A stretch of 64,000 nt of DNA from the NCBI GenBank assembly GCA_003254925.1, contig QANZ01052659.1, forward strand, positions 1 to 64,000, read 5' to 3'. A model generated the notes under the pieces. It saw only the letters and a program-made list of their open reading frames with translations, had not been told where the DNA came from and did not search any database. This stretch comes from Chamaecrista fasciculata. Lineage: Eukaryota; Streptophyta; Magnoliopsida; Fabales; Fabaceae. A program made the translations under genes and the position numbers. How positions within the stretch are numbered: the stretch's first letter is position 1; every line of letters starts with the position of its first letter. This document shows positions 48,201 through 59,853 of the stretch, in pieces.

Positions 48201-51200
48201 TGCCTTTTATTTAAGATATGTTTTTGTTACAAATCTACATGTGTACAAGCATGTTAATAACCTTATCTTTTGGGGTGCCCTAGCCCCGATTCATTAAGAT
48301 TTGTTATTTGGTGATAATTGTTTATAGTCTTTTGTATATTAGAAGTTGAAAATTGTTTTTGATGATTATTGATATAAGCATTCATACAAAATTTTCTATC
48401 TCCAGTTATATTGAGTTATGTAGAATGAATTTATCGGTCAAGTACTCATTTTTAGGTTTTTGTGCAGGACTGCCTTGAATTGTTAAACAATCTGCTTCGT
48501 AACAATGGCTCCAATCAGGTTTGTTGATTCTGTTGATTCTGTTGTGTATTTGTGTTTAATGAAGTTTATATCTTGGTACTGATGTGAACTATGTATGATC
48601 AGATACTACTTAGAGAAACTATAGGACTTGATTCATTGATATCAATTTTGAAACTTCGAGGAAGTAATTTCACTCAACAAAAGGTCAGGAGCCTGCAGCT
48701 TTTAGCTTGTACTCTTGCAATTACCGAGCTCTTATAATTAACTCCTATGTCTTTGATAAATTGCCATGCCAGTAGACAATCAATCTACTCAGTGCCTTAG
48801 ATACCATTAAACTGTTGATAATGGGAGGCTCTGAGGCTGATCCTGGGAGAGATATGACTAAACAGACTAATAAGACAACCCTAGTTCAGGTTCGTCAACA
48901 ACTAAGTTCCTAATGTTGATTGCATACTGGTGATACATTATACTGCTTTTTGTGGAATTGGTTGTAGAAAAAGCTATTGGACTATCTATTGATGCTAGGT
49001 GTTGAGAATCAGTGGGCACCTGTTTCTGTTCGCTGTGCGGTAAGATAGCTTTCTTCTGCTTCTCTATCTCTCTACCTCCAAAGCAGTATGTACATGCTTC
49101 GCCAGTGCAGCAGCATGGCCTATAATTTGTGGGTTCTGTGCTGTATATGTCTCTATTTGTGTATACATGCATATGTCTCTATGTTATCACTTATCCTTTC
49201 ACCACTACATGAACACATACTATGCTTTGATTTAGACTGAATATTAGCAGCTTTAGCTTGACTAGTAAAATAGGGATCTGATTTATAATATTGATTATTA
49301 GAGCTTATCTTTCAGTATTATGTTAATTGATTAATTTTTATCTTGTTCTGTCACGTAGTTTATTTCATCCTTTTGTCCTATGGAAAATATATTTTTAGTG
49401 CTGAAATGCTGAATCCATAGACTACATTACTACATAATAGGAAATTTTTAAGAGAGACAGCTTTTTATTGTTATTATCCTTTTTGGTAGGCATTACAATG
49501 CATTGGTGATCTGATTGCTGGAGATTCAAAAAACCTTGATGCTCTTGGTAGCAAATTCCTTGGAGAGGAGCCACAAGTGGAACCTGCTCTAAACTCAATT
49601 CTACGAATCATATTGCGGACTTCTAGCATGCAAGAGTTTGTTGCAGCTGATTATGTTTTTAAAAGCTTTTGTGAGGTTGCTAATGTTTACTTTCTTTGAT
49701 TCAGTTCTTTAAAGAAGCTTTTTACCAAATTTGTTTCATCACTCACAAATCATGAAACTCTAAATAGTTGACATTATTGCTGAGTGCTGACAAGATGACT
49801 CATTGCCAACTATTGTTATGTAATTGTTGTTTACTTTATTTTTGCTTTAGTTCTTAAAATTACCCATCTTTTTATTTTGCATAACTTACAACTAAAAAAA
49901 AGAAAAATCATAATTGATGTTCATCTTTGCATTTTTATTCTCTTTTTTTTTTTATCTAATGTATCTGAATCAGAAAAATCCCGACGGCCAATCAATGCTG
50001 GCATCTACACTAATTCCACAACCATATCCAGTGCACCGTGCTCCCCTTGAGGAGGATGTCAATATGTCTTTTGGAAGGTTTATTTTCTTAGTGCTTTAAT
50101 GACCAATGTTATTTCTAGTATTAACAGTAGCCTTTAGTTATTCATCTTTTTATATCCTTGTACATGTATTTTTATAAGATTGTAAATTGTTTCTCTTGCA
50201 GCATGCTATTACATGGTCTTACTTGGGGTGAAACTGACGGTGATCTTGAGGTATGTTGTTTCCTGATTATCATATTTGTATCGCAAACTGGTACCAGCAG
50301 AACTGTTGGAGCTTCTACCCTTATTAATGGCCTGGTAAACTTTGGATCTGTGTGAGAACTATTTAGCTAACTATTTTCTTGGACTGCAGATTTGTTGCAG
50401 AGCTGCCAGTGTTCTATCTCATGTATTGAAGGACAATATCCAGTGCAAGGAAAGGGTAAGCAATACCCCATCTCATTTTTTTTATTAAAAAATAATGTTT
50501 GTTATCAGAAAAAAATGAAAACATCAAAATAGCCATGGCATCTGAATACTTTAGACCAAGTGTAATTCAATTAACACATAAAAAAAAGGGAAAGGACGAG
50601 AAAGAGGTAGCAAATGGTGGACATGGGCTAACAGCAGTTAAGACAAAAATTTATAAATGTGAAAAGGAAGACTGCTGAGCTAGACATTGCTGGAGGGTAT
50701 GAGAAAATAGGCATAACGACCTTTGACACTGGAGGCTGTGAGAGCAGAGTGGGTTATTGGCTGGATGAGTATTTTGTATGCAGATTGCAGGATAACTACC
50801 AAAATTTTAAAAAAAATGACCATAAAATTGACTTAAATGATGATTAAACAATTTGATGTTCTTTTCTGTACCTTTGACGAGTTACAAATTGTTCACTACT
50901 AAAAATTCAAAATTCAGCTGAGTTGGTATCTTTGTTAGTGGTTAATGTCTCTTTCTCTTTTCTTCCTTTTCCTCTCATTACTTAGGAGACACCTTTAATG
51001 TGACTATTCGATAACTTGTGTTTGTGGAAGAATTCCAGCATTTTCTTTTTTCTAATAATATATTGATTGGAAGAAATGAGATCTTTCTGTTGACTCCAGC
51101 ATATATTGTTTACTTGTTTAGTCTATTATTTGTCATGCCTTTTATGATTGCTCTACCTAGGCTTTTGTACATGATGTTAATAGATAGTGCTGCTACATAA

Positions 51201-53302
51201 ATGTCTCAATAAATGTATAGGAGATGAAACTAGTACCAAATGCGCCTCTCCTCCCTCCCTCTGTTTTTTGTGTTCCCCACAAAAAAATAAAGAAAAAAGC
51301 AATTTGGTCAACATCTTATGAGACAAATTGCAGGTTTTACGGATAGATATTGAGGCACCCATGGCATCTTTGGGAGCTCCAGAGCCATTAATGCATCCAA
51401 TGGTGAAATATTTGGCCCTTGCTTCTTCCCTGAAAAGCAAGGATGGAAAGTCTAGTGCATCAGGAAACTCTTATGTTAAAGGAATAATCTTGAAATTACT
51501 GGTAACATGGCTAGCAGATTGCCCAAGTGCAGTGCACTGCTTCCTAGATGCTCGCCCTCATCTTACTTATCTTCTTGAGTTGGTATCAAGTTCATCTGAT
51601 ACAGTTTGCATTAGGGGTTTGGCAGCGGTGGTATTGGGTGAGTGTGTTATCTATAATAGATCTACTGATAGTGGAAAGGATGCATCTACAATAGTTGATG
51701 CCATAAGCCAGAAAGTTGGCCTTAGTTTGTACTTTTTGAAGTTTGATGAGATGCAGAGAAGTTTAATCTTTACTGGTGCTGAGTCAGCCATGAGAAATCG
51801 AAAATCATTCACTAGATCATCGGCTGCTAGCTTGGCTGATATGGAAGATGTAGATGAGAATGAATTGTCTGAACAGAGAAATCACGATCATCCAATTCTC
51901 TCTTCAATCTTGGATTCTTCTTTTGTGAATCTCGTCAAAAGGCTGGAGACAGATGTTAGAGATCAGATTGTGGATGTTTATAGTCGTCCAAAAGTTGATG
52001 TAGCTGTGGTGCCTGCAGAAATGGAGCAAAAGAGGAATGAAAGTGATAGTGAGTACTTGAAGCGGCTCAAGGCATTTGTGGAGAAGCAGTGCTCTGAAAT
52101 TCAGGTATTTATATATTTCTGTTCCTCTTAAAATATTCTTACGAGCATCACAAGATAAATGGTGAATTTATCATAGAGATATCTTTTTGCACTTTTAATG
52201 GCATTATGATTTGATTAAGTTAAATTTGGATTTGACTTAGATGCACACATATATATATATANNNNNNNNNNNNNNNNNNNNNNNNNNNNNNNNNNNNNNN
52301 NNNNNNNNNNNNNNNNNNNNNNNNNNNNNNNNNNNNNNNNNNNNNNNNNNNNNNNNNNNNNNNNNNNNNNNNNNNNNNNNNNNNNNNNNNNNNNNNNNNN
52401 NNNNNNNNNNNNNNNNNNNNNNNNNNNNNNNNNNNNNNNNNNNNNNNNNNNNNNNNNNNNNNNNNNNNNNNNNNNNNNNNNNNNNNNNNNNNNNNNNNNN
52501 NNNNNNNNNNNNNNNNNNNNNNNNNNNNNNNNNNNNNNNNNNNNNNNNNNNNNNNNNNTATATATGACCTTTGATAACTAAGAACATCAATTTTGTGGGT
52601 GTGATGAGTGAGGGAGAATCTATTACAAGTTTGCAACAATTAGGAATCAAGTATTTCTACACTGAAACAAACTTCATCGCAGAATGCATGGCTAGTGAAG
52701 TGTTGCCATGTATTTTGATTTGGTAATTTTTTTTTCTGTTTTGTCCATTTCAGAACCTGCTTGTACGAAATGCCACTTTGGCTGAGGACCTGGCGAAAAC
52801 AGGAGGAGGTAATAATTCCGAGTCTGAGCCAAGTGTGAGTGGAGGCTCTGACAGAGTTCAGCTCCGCAGAGATGTCCAAGAATCAACTCAAAGATTGGAG
52901 ATTCTTAAGGCAGAGAAGGCCAAGGTTGAATCTGAGGCAGTCATGTATCTTAATTTGGCTGGAAAGATGGAAGCTGATCTAAGGAGTCTGTCTGATGCTT
53001 ACAATAGTCTTGAGCAGTCCAACATCCAACTGGAGAAAGAGGTGAAAGCTTTGAAGAGTGGAGGAGGATCCTCAACAATCCCGGATTTGGAGGCCATAAA
53101 AGCTGAAGCAAGAGAAGAAGCCCATAAGGAAAGTGAAGGGGAACTGAATGATCTGCTTGTATGCCTTGGGCAAGAACAGAGCAAGGTGGACAGACTTAGT
53201 GCCAGATTATTGGAATTAGGGGAAGATGTTGACAAATTACTAGAAGGTATTGGAGATGATGTTGGGGATGCTGAAGATGGTGATGAAGAGGACACTGATT
53301 AG
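43584..53302 (+). CDS. GC6: Golgin candidate 6, p115/Uso1-type vesicle tethering factor
   Basis: Plant homologue of p115/Uso1, a tether for ER-to-Golgi vesicles (MAG4/GC6 in Arabidopsis). Nineteen exons: 43584-43607 (MDLVSGYK), 44069-44121, partial exon 45246-45309, 45385-45437, 46387-46533, 46672-46745, 46814-46883, 47602-47655, 47784-47879, 48468-48518, 48603-48683, 48776-48889, 48968-49039, 49490-49675, 49974-50077, 50202-50250, 50390-50455, 51334-52104, 52754-53302. Borders are GT-AG and phases agree. The first part is an armadillo-like helical head (RGALETLVGALTPI, LTHLTREAEEIQKIVVFEGA, GSMLLHGLTWGETDGDLEICC). The last exon is a coiled coil (LRRDVQESTQRLEILKAEKA) ending in an acidic tail (DAEDGDEEDTD), matching p115. 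About 890 codons are visible. The first part of exon 3 is missing at the N at 45244, and a 297-base gap lies in the last intron. Confidence 0.94.
44530..44715 (-). mobile_element. Possible LINE 3' remnant in golgin intron 2
   Basis: On the minus strand this reads toward AATAAATTCTTTTTTTTCATC followed by an A-run (44531-44550 on the plus strand begin CTTTTTTTTTCTGATG). That resembles the 3' tail of a plant LINE. There is no coding and no target duplication, so the call is tentative. Confidence 0.3.
45188..45244. repeat. CT microsatellite ending in a single N
   Basis: About 28 CT units run from 45188 to 45243 and end at an N (45244). The next base is already inside golgin exon 3 (ITELQAVVSESR). 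The microsatellite has evidently been joined to the wrong point, removing the intron end and exon start. Confidence 0.85.
52262..52558. other. Assembly gap of 297 N
   Basis: The gap is flanked on both sides by TA repeats, so it probably spans a long TA microsatellite in the last intron of the golgin gene. True size unknown. Confidence 0.98.
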
Positions 53303-54144
53303 TGTATATCAATGCTTGCTTGCCCTCTTTGTACATTTCTTGCTGAACTGTATAGTAACATAACCCATTGGAGAATGGGACACAACGGATTTTCCATGGT
53401 TGGATCTTAAATTATGATTCCTTTTATATCAGTTTTATTTATGCCATTTAAGTGATGTTCAAATTGGTCAATTCTTGTCTTCCCTTCTATTTCCATTCGG
53501 TTTTCTGTCCAACTGGGAGAAAAATTTATTGACATGTTTTGTTTACCTTGATCTGACTCTACAATATTTATGAACATTGTACTGTCTAGAAATGACCTTC
53601 GCTACTATAGTTCAAATAATCTATTAATAGATTAGATGATAAATGTTTCAATTTAGTTCCTAAAGGAAAATTATGAGTTAGTTCTTAAAAGATAAAAATA
53701 CAACAAGTTCGATCCTTTTATGAAATCATTAAATAGAAACATTTATAATTTATTAGAAACTAAATTATTTTACACTATAATAAACAACACAGTTGATTAA
53801 TGATAAGTGAAGTACTCTACAATATTTGTGAACGTTGTAATGAACAAAAATGACCATTAAATAATCTATTAATAAACCATTTTAAAAAAATATTGAAGCA
53901 TTAACATCCCCAATGTATCCTGAAACAGAGTTTGATTGATGATAAGTGAATGAAGCACACTACACTATTTCTGAATATTGTACACTTGTACAGTCCAAAA
54001 ATGACCTTCGCTACTGTAGTTCAAAACTACAAATAATCTTCTATTGATAAACCATAAGAGAGAGAACATTGCAACATTAACATCCTCATTGTATACTTGT
54101 ACTTTCATAACTAACTAGTATTCTTGCCAACATGATATACCATC
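53303..54144. other. Convergent 3' region between golgin and RRP8-like genes
   Basis: The two genes face each other tail to tail across about 840 bp. The stretch contains related direct repeats: ACTCTACAATATTT(A/G)TGAAC and variants with CTGTCTAGAAATGACCTTCGCTA-like text near 53560-53600, 53815-53850 and 53960-54010. No gene is seen. Confidence 0.5.
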
Positions 54145-57006
54145 TCAGCGGCGCTTGTATAAACAAGGTTTCAATGCAGGCCACTCAATCTCCATCAATT
54201 TCGAGTTCTGCTTACCCTACACAGAAAAAGGTTACTTAGTGATATACTGTTTTAATAATAATTCAATCAGTTGAGTAAAATGGCATTATTCACTTTGCTC
54301 ACCTTTTTCTTAAAGTAAAACAAAATAAACACTTTGTTTGAGAAGTCCTGCATGTTGTTTAAACCAGTTAGCCCAAACAAAGTTAGTTTATGGAGCTCAT
54401 CATCAAATGGCAAAAATCATACCTGTTTAACGGTTTGAAATCCTAACCCAGAAATAGCCTTCGAAAAGTTTTCCGGGTCTGCTCCTCCAGTATTTGGATC
54501 AAACCTGCTCTTGACTTCTGCTATCAAAAGCCAGCCACTGTTCATAAATATCCAAGTCAGATTCAGACTGGAAAAGCAATAACCAGTTTAAAAGCTCAAG
54601 GCACATAAGCTGCGAACCCTGGCTTAAGCACCCTGTATGCTTCCTCAAGATAACTTGGGTAATTGGTCCCCATCAATGAAAGACAGAAGACAGCAACGTC
54701 AACAGATGCGGAGACAAGCGGTGCCTGCCAATAACCAGAAAACCCAAGATTAGGGCCTCATTGACATAACCTAAATCAGATATTTAAAAACAAAATCATT
54801 TATATTGATCACCCGTCGAGACACAGTATCCAATATTTCAAAAACTATGGATTTGGAAGTTGCACCTCAAAGTAATCTTAACATTCTTTATTTAGTACAC
54901 CCATTCAGGCCTAAAGAACATGTATTTACTACATAAGATAAATATCTTGAGTGAATGATATTTCATTAATGATTTGGTTAACGGTGAATTAAAGAAAACC
55001 CAAGAAAAATGCATCTCCAGTAGTCCCTAATCTATATAGAATCCAAGACATTGAGGAAGCAAACTCAAAGCAGAATACTATATTTAAATATTCTAACAAT
55101 TATAACAGCACAATATCTTCCAGATACATGTAGTGGCAGGGGCGCAGGGCCTTGCGAAGTAAACACCACAAAAAGACAAATACAAAAAATGACTCCAGTT
55201 CTTACTTACTTTTCATGTATGAAAGTAGAGACAATTTACCAAAAAAAACACAGTAGAGACAACTAATAAGATTGCTGGAGAACACTAGTCAGCTAATTTT
55301 AACCATTGTAATATTCCTCAAAAGCAGAAGGACATACATTTGCCATGTCACAAGCTATTACTTTAGGATCATTGGAAACAAGGTCCAGGGAGAAGACTTT
55401 ATTCTTCACACTTTTTGCAATGAGTGCATCCCCTGGAATACAATAGGAATATGGAGAATTTAGCAATGCACAAAAGAACGATACAAATGCTGTCAGAAGG
55501 CCATAATAATTTATGGTAATTGGTAAGGGCTCAAAAGATTCTCACCACAGCCAAAATCAGCTACAACCAAAGAAGGGCTCTGTTTTTTCAGCCAGTTTAT
55601 AATTACATTAACTGGTTGTTCAGGCCACTGCGACATTTGCATTTTGTATCCTGCATGATACTATTACTAACCAGATAAATAAAAGACTAACTGAGTCTGC
55701 CAACAAAAAAGTGCACAGAATCTAAGATTCGAATGATAAGCCTGTTATATTAACTTGCAGGAATAGGGGTTAAAATACAGGCATTAAAAGTTCATGCACT
55801 AATATGGAGGAGACAATAGAGCTTAGTAATACGTCCACTTGAGACATAAAAGCCTAAAAAATATGGAGACATTCTCACTGTTCCAACATGTGAAAATATA
55901 CCACGATCAGTTACCGGGCATGCATTTTTCTGCTGTGAGCCATGTTTCTCAATGCATTATCTTTGGCAGATAAAACTGATAAGGGTAAGAGGGATAAAGA
56001 GGTAGTATTAATTTTCACAGACCCCAAAGTCTACTCTAAATTCACCAGGCATTATAGTTCTTACTTCCGAGAAGAGGGTGAACATGAGACTGAAAGAAGA
56101 AACCTAAACAATCCCAGGCAATTAAAGAAGCAGGTTAATAACAGACAAGACCTCAGAATGCATTCCATTCAGATAAAATATCTTCAATTACTTCAATAGA
56201 GAAAAAAAATATATAAAAAAGCTAGTCTTAGTAAACAAAGGATATATGAAAACTCTGTTGAGATAAACTCTAATAACAATGATGAAAATAAAACCTCATC
56301 AGATTTGTACTTTATACCAAAATGAATTTATAATTGGAAATAATCCTTACCAAGTTAAACAGTGATGGGTCTTCTTGAAAATAGTTTAGCGCCTCTTCCC
56401 CCCTGAAAATAATGCCATAAATGCTGAATTCATAACTTCTTTTTGACTAGTTCATTAAACTAATCATGACCCAGATATAAAATCTACCGAAATTTGAGTA
56501 GGCCATTGGAATATGAAACGAAGATAACAAGCAAAAAAAATTTTGTCATCCAAATGTTCCTATAATTGCAACAATAGGTCAATAACGGTACCAACGATAA
56601 TAAGACTGGGGGGTAGTACATACGAGCAAGTGTATAACTTCTCGTTAATCATTCTGAAATGCCCTCCTGTTAACCTCGCTCGCATCTGCATGGCCCAAGT
56701 ATCATTCAATTAACCTCAATTAAAATAAGACAACATTAACTTAATCAAAAGCTCAAAATTTTTAAGTTAGCCGAAAGGAATTTAACAAAAAAAACAAGAG
56801 GATATGCACGCCTTGTCCAGGAAACTAGATGCCTTGGAAGGCTCTTGCAACTTCCTCCGCTTGGCGGAACTCGCATCGTGGTCACTGACTCCTTTTTCAG
56901 AACGAATACTACTTTGGCCGTTGTCACTCGAATTCGTCTCCTTTGGATGAGTAGGTTTCTGATTCTTCTTCGGTCTCTTTCGCTTTTTGCTTTGCTCTTT
57001 CTTCAT
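54145..57006 (-). CDS. RRP8: RRP8-like nucleolar rRNA methyltransferase, eight exons
   Basis: Rrp8 family enzymes are S-adenosylmethionine-dependent; yeast Rrp8 makes m1A in 25S rRNA. Minus-strand exons: 57006-56812, 56685-56624, 56402-56351, 55660-55546, 55433-55339, 54724-54618, 54537-54423, 54216-54145, coding 270 residues with consistent phases. The N-terminus is Lys/Arg-rich ([17 protein letters not shown]), fitting nucleolar targeting. Then come [19 protein letters not shown] and the family block [17 protein letters not shown] (104-120). The AdoMet-binding motif is [10 protein letters not shown] (about 135-144). [38 protein letters not shown] and NTGGAD complete the catalytic domain. 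The short last exon ends KPCLYKRR. Intron 1 appears to use a GC donor (ACAAG then GCGTGC); other introns are GT-AG. It appears intact. Confidence 0.93.
55224..55262 (+). mobile_element. 17-nt A-tailed micro-insertion in an RRP8 intron
   Basis: AGTAGAGACAA at 55224-55234 and 55252-55262 encloses TTTACCAAAAAAAACAC. It lies in intron 5 of the RRP8-like gene and shares the TTTACC plus A-run tail with the insertion at 15.2 kb. Confidence 0.6.
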
Positions 57007-57833
57007 TGTTGCTTTTGCTTCTTCTTCTGTAAATTCTTTCTCTTCCTACTTCGGAACTGAGACTGGAGACGCAGCTTATTCAGAGTTTGGCTTTTTGGGA
57101 AGAAAGAGAGAGAAAACCCGCTAAATCTCTAATCAAGGTTCAATATGGGCCTTTGGGTTTTTTTTTTTATAAAAATCATGACAAAAATTTCTATTTAACC
57201 TGTTCAATGATTATTGGGCTACAAACTTATTGGCCCATTCTTGTTGCTATTCAAGGTATTATTATTATGACTAAACTTTAATTAATGTTTATTATATCTT
57301 TGCTAAAACAATTTTTTTTTGATTAATTAGTCCTTGGAGTCCTTGGGTTGAATAGTTGATTATTAATTAGTCCTTGGGTCCATTGTAGTCCATTAGGTCT
57401 TGATAGTTGATAGTGTTTAATTACTTAATTATTCATTTGTGTGTGTGGAGTGAATGAGTGAGTCGCATGATAGATTTCAACCCTCCGTCCAAGTGCATCC
57501 TGTGTTCCACCGCTTGGTTATCTTTGCTAAAACATGTAGCATATATAAATTGTGTGCATTAACCAATTATGATATAAAAAAAATATCAAAGATACATTTT
57601 TATACAATCAATCATACAAGAGAAAGTAAACTTATGATTGAAGTGACTTTAATCAAAATTTCCCTCAATATTATTACTCTTAATTGATGAGAAAAAAATC
57701 TCAATTCTTTTATTGTTGAAGAGAGTCCTACAAAATGCAAATTCCTTCTTCCTTTCTCGAGTTGTTTTCTTCTTCTAACATGGATTGATACTTTGCTAAA
57801 AAAAAACATGGATTGATATTGGAAAAATCTATA
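57007..57833. other. Upstream region of the RRP8-like gene
   Basis: It includes the short leader of the RRP8-like gene (to about 57070). Beyond it is AT-rich DNA with a local direct repeat ATTAATTAGTCCTTGG (near 57325 and 57371). TCTTTGCTAAAACA occurs at about 57298 and 57521 and resembles the micro-insertion tail at 57791. No further gene. Confidence 0.45.
57777..57818 (+). mobile_element. 14-nt A-tailed micro-insertion with 14-bp target duplication
   Basis: AACATGGATTGATA at 57777-57790 and 57805-57818 encloses CTTTGCTAAAAAAA. Layout as for the other tail-only insertions. Confidence 0.6.
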
Positions 57834-58000
57834 GAAAGTGGGATAGTTTTAGCTATTTAGTTTTTATCATTGAATGTGTCTTTTTCATCTTGAGATTTGT
57901 ACAATAAATTTTATTGGATGTGTCTTTTTCATCTCAAGATGAAAAAGACACATCCAATGATTAGAAAGTGAATAGCTAAAGCTATCCCACTTTTTCTTGC
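57834..58000. repeat. Inverted repeat with a perfect 22-bp-arm palindrome
   Basis: Positions 57913-57934 and 57937-57958 are exact inverted copies (arm begins ATTGGATGTGTCTTTTTC) separated by CA. A wider, imperfect inverted repeat flanks it: GGGATAGTTTTAGCTATTT at about 57840 and, on the minus strand, GGGATAGCTTTAGCTATTC from about 57989. The motif ATGTGTCTTTTTCATCT occurs three times. RNA from either strand would form a stable hairpin. Confidence 0.85.
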
Positions 58001-58018
58001 ACAACCCGATTGATATTT

Positions 58019-58901
58019 TTTTGTTGATAATCATGAGAAAAGGAAAAAACAACAGACGAAACAGAGAAAAGAAAAAAAATGATACAGGGCACAACATGAA
58101 GGCTCTTAACCCAAAGAGGTAGAGCCTAGTTGAAGTATCGGCTCAGCAGAGGAAGAAAAGTCAGAATCACAGGAGAAGCGCAGATTGAGACGATTCACCA
58201 ATGATACCTACGGCTGAACACGAGACTGTCCTTAGCGACAAGAATTACGAAAAAACCATAAAGCATTTAAAGTACAAATAACTGAAATCCACACGTCCTG
58301 GACAAAGGCTTTATCTCTCCTCCACCTATTACACTAGTACAGGATCCAAGAGTGGACAGACGGGAATCTGCCACAGTCAACTAAGAAACCAAACCTGGAA
58401 GCAAACCAAATAGCCTTGGCATAAGGGCAATGCAAGAGAACATGGTCCATGGTTTCATCCTCATGATCACAAAAAAGGCAGCCCCCTGGACCGGCAGGTG
58501 ATGGCGGCGAAGAACAGAGAAGACATGAATAACATTATGAATGATGCGCCAGAGAAGAAGCAGCCGAGGTTGTATCTTGACCCGCCAGAAGTCCTTCCAT
58601 GGGAAAAAAGAAACAAATAGATGATTACCATGTTCTGACAAAGTATCCTTCTGGAGGAGACGGAACCCCTCAGCAGTGGAATAGGTGCTAGAGGCAACAA
58701 CAGACCAAACAGGAATATCAGGCATAGAGGGAGAAGGCGGAAGAGCAAAGCGAATCCGCTCAATATCGCGCATGGAGTAAATGTCATTTATACGGAACTA
58801 GTTCCATGCCCCTGTATCCTGATCAATGATATCAGCAACCCGAAACCATCCAGGAGCGCTATCTCAAGGAGCCGTCCAAGTAAGACTGGTGATGTCAATC
58901 T
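58019..58901 (-). mobile_element. 5'-truncated LINE fragment with target duplication
   Basis: An 11-bp duplication GATTGATATTT (58008-58018 and 58902-58912) flanks an insertion whose left end is T-rich, so the element lies on the minus strand. It encodes the end of a plant LINE reverse transcriptase: RVADIIDQDTGAWN, VWSVVASSTYSTAEGF, then WKDFWRVKIQPRLLLLWRII, and after a frameshift FCDHEDETMDHVLLHC, the zinc-binding motif. The RNase H domain is largely absent and a stop interrupts near 58800. Confidence 0.8.
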
Positions 58902-58912
58902 GATTGATATTT

Positions 58913-59360
58913 GATTGAGCTTCTAAGAGTTTGAGGCTTGAGCTATTTAGAATTTGAGCTTCAAAAAATTTGAAGTCCTATAAAGTTTCTCGCTTTCTAT
59001 CATACATTTTTTTAAAATGTACTTTTTATCGTATTTTGCAGAAATCTTATATATTAAAAGAATAACAATTAAAATAAAAGACTCCTGAATTTTGTATTTC
59101 GTGTGAAAGGCTTATTTTATTAATTTCTTTTTTTAGTCTTACAATTATTGTTATAATCTTAATAATTTTTAAAATTTAAAATAATTACTGTTATCATAAT
59201 TAATAGTAAAAAAATTTGAAAAAACAAGAATAATTGTTATTTTTAAAAAATTATATGCAAATTTTTTTTAAAAAAACTTTACAGAGTGTTGTCATTTCTT
59301 TTAAAAATTCTGAAACTTATACAATTACCAAAAGTTAAGAAGATATTGTGGATTAATTTT
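58913..59360. other. AT-rich intergenic DNA
   Basis: Simple AT-rich sequence with no supported feature. Confidence 0.4.
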
Positions 59361-59602
59361 AGGATAAATTACACTTTAGTATCTTGTGGTTTGGTCATAT
59401 TTTACTTTGGTACCTTGTGGTTTAAAAAATGACACTTTAGTACTTTGTGGAATTCTCCATTAACACTTTGGTACCCTTTGGAGTTATTTTGTAATTTTAA
59501 CTATAACAAATTTTAGGGTTAATATGTAATTTTTGCAATGGAGAATACCACAGAATACCAAAGTGTTTTTTTTTAAACCACAAAGTACCAAAGTAACAAA
59601 AA
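59361..59602. mobile_element. Foldback MITE near the pyrophosphorylase promoter
   Basis: The left arm AGGATAAATTACACTTTAGT with CTTGTGGTTTGG and ACTTTGGTACCTTGTGG pairs with the right arm, which on the minus strand reads GTTACTTTGGTACTTTGTGG. The motif is repeated within each arm. The first bases and TTGTGGTTTGG match the ends of element A at 0.36 kb, so it is probably a short relative. It lies about 250 bp before the next gene's ATG. Confidence 0.65.
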
Positions 59603-59853
59603 AATAAAATAACTATAAGAGGGTGAGAGGGTGATTTTGGTAATTTGTGGTGAGGCAGTTGGTTACAGCCTGAACTGCCTGATTTGATTCTTGTCTTGGT
59701 CGTCTCTACAGTCTGCTGTTGCCAGTGTGTAAGCTCACAAGTCACAAACTCAACCAACACCACCAACCGCCACGACCCCATCACTTCATACCCCATAACC
59801 ATAACCATTCCTTCCATTCACCACAAAATAGTGTGATTTGAGCGAGAAACTCA

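Noticed and set aside
52220..52650. Open frames spanning the 297-N gap
   Set aside because: They are unread sequence, not coding evidence.
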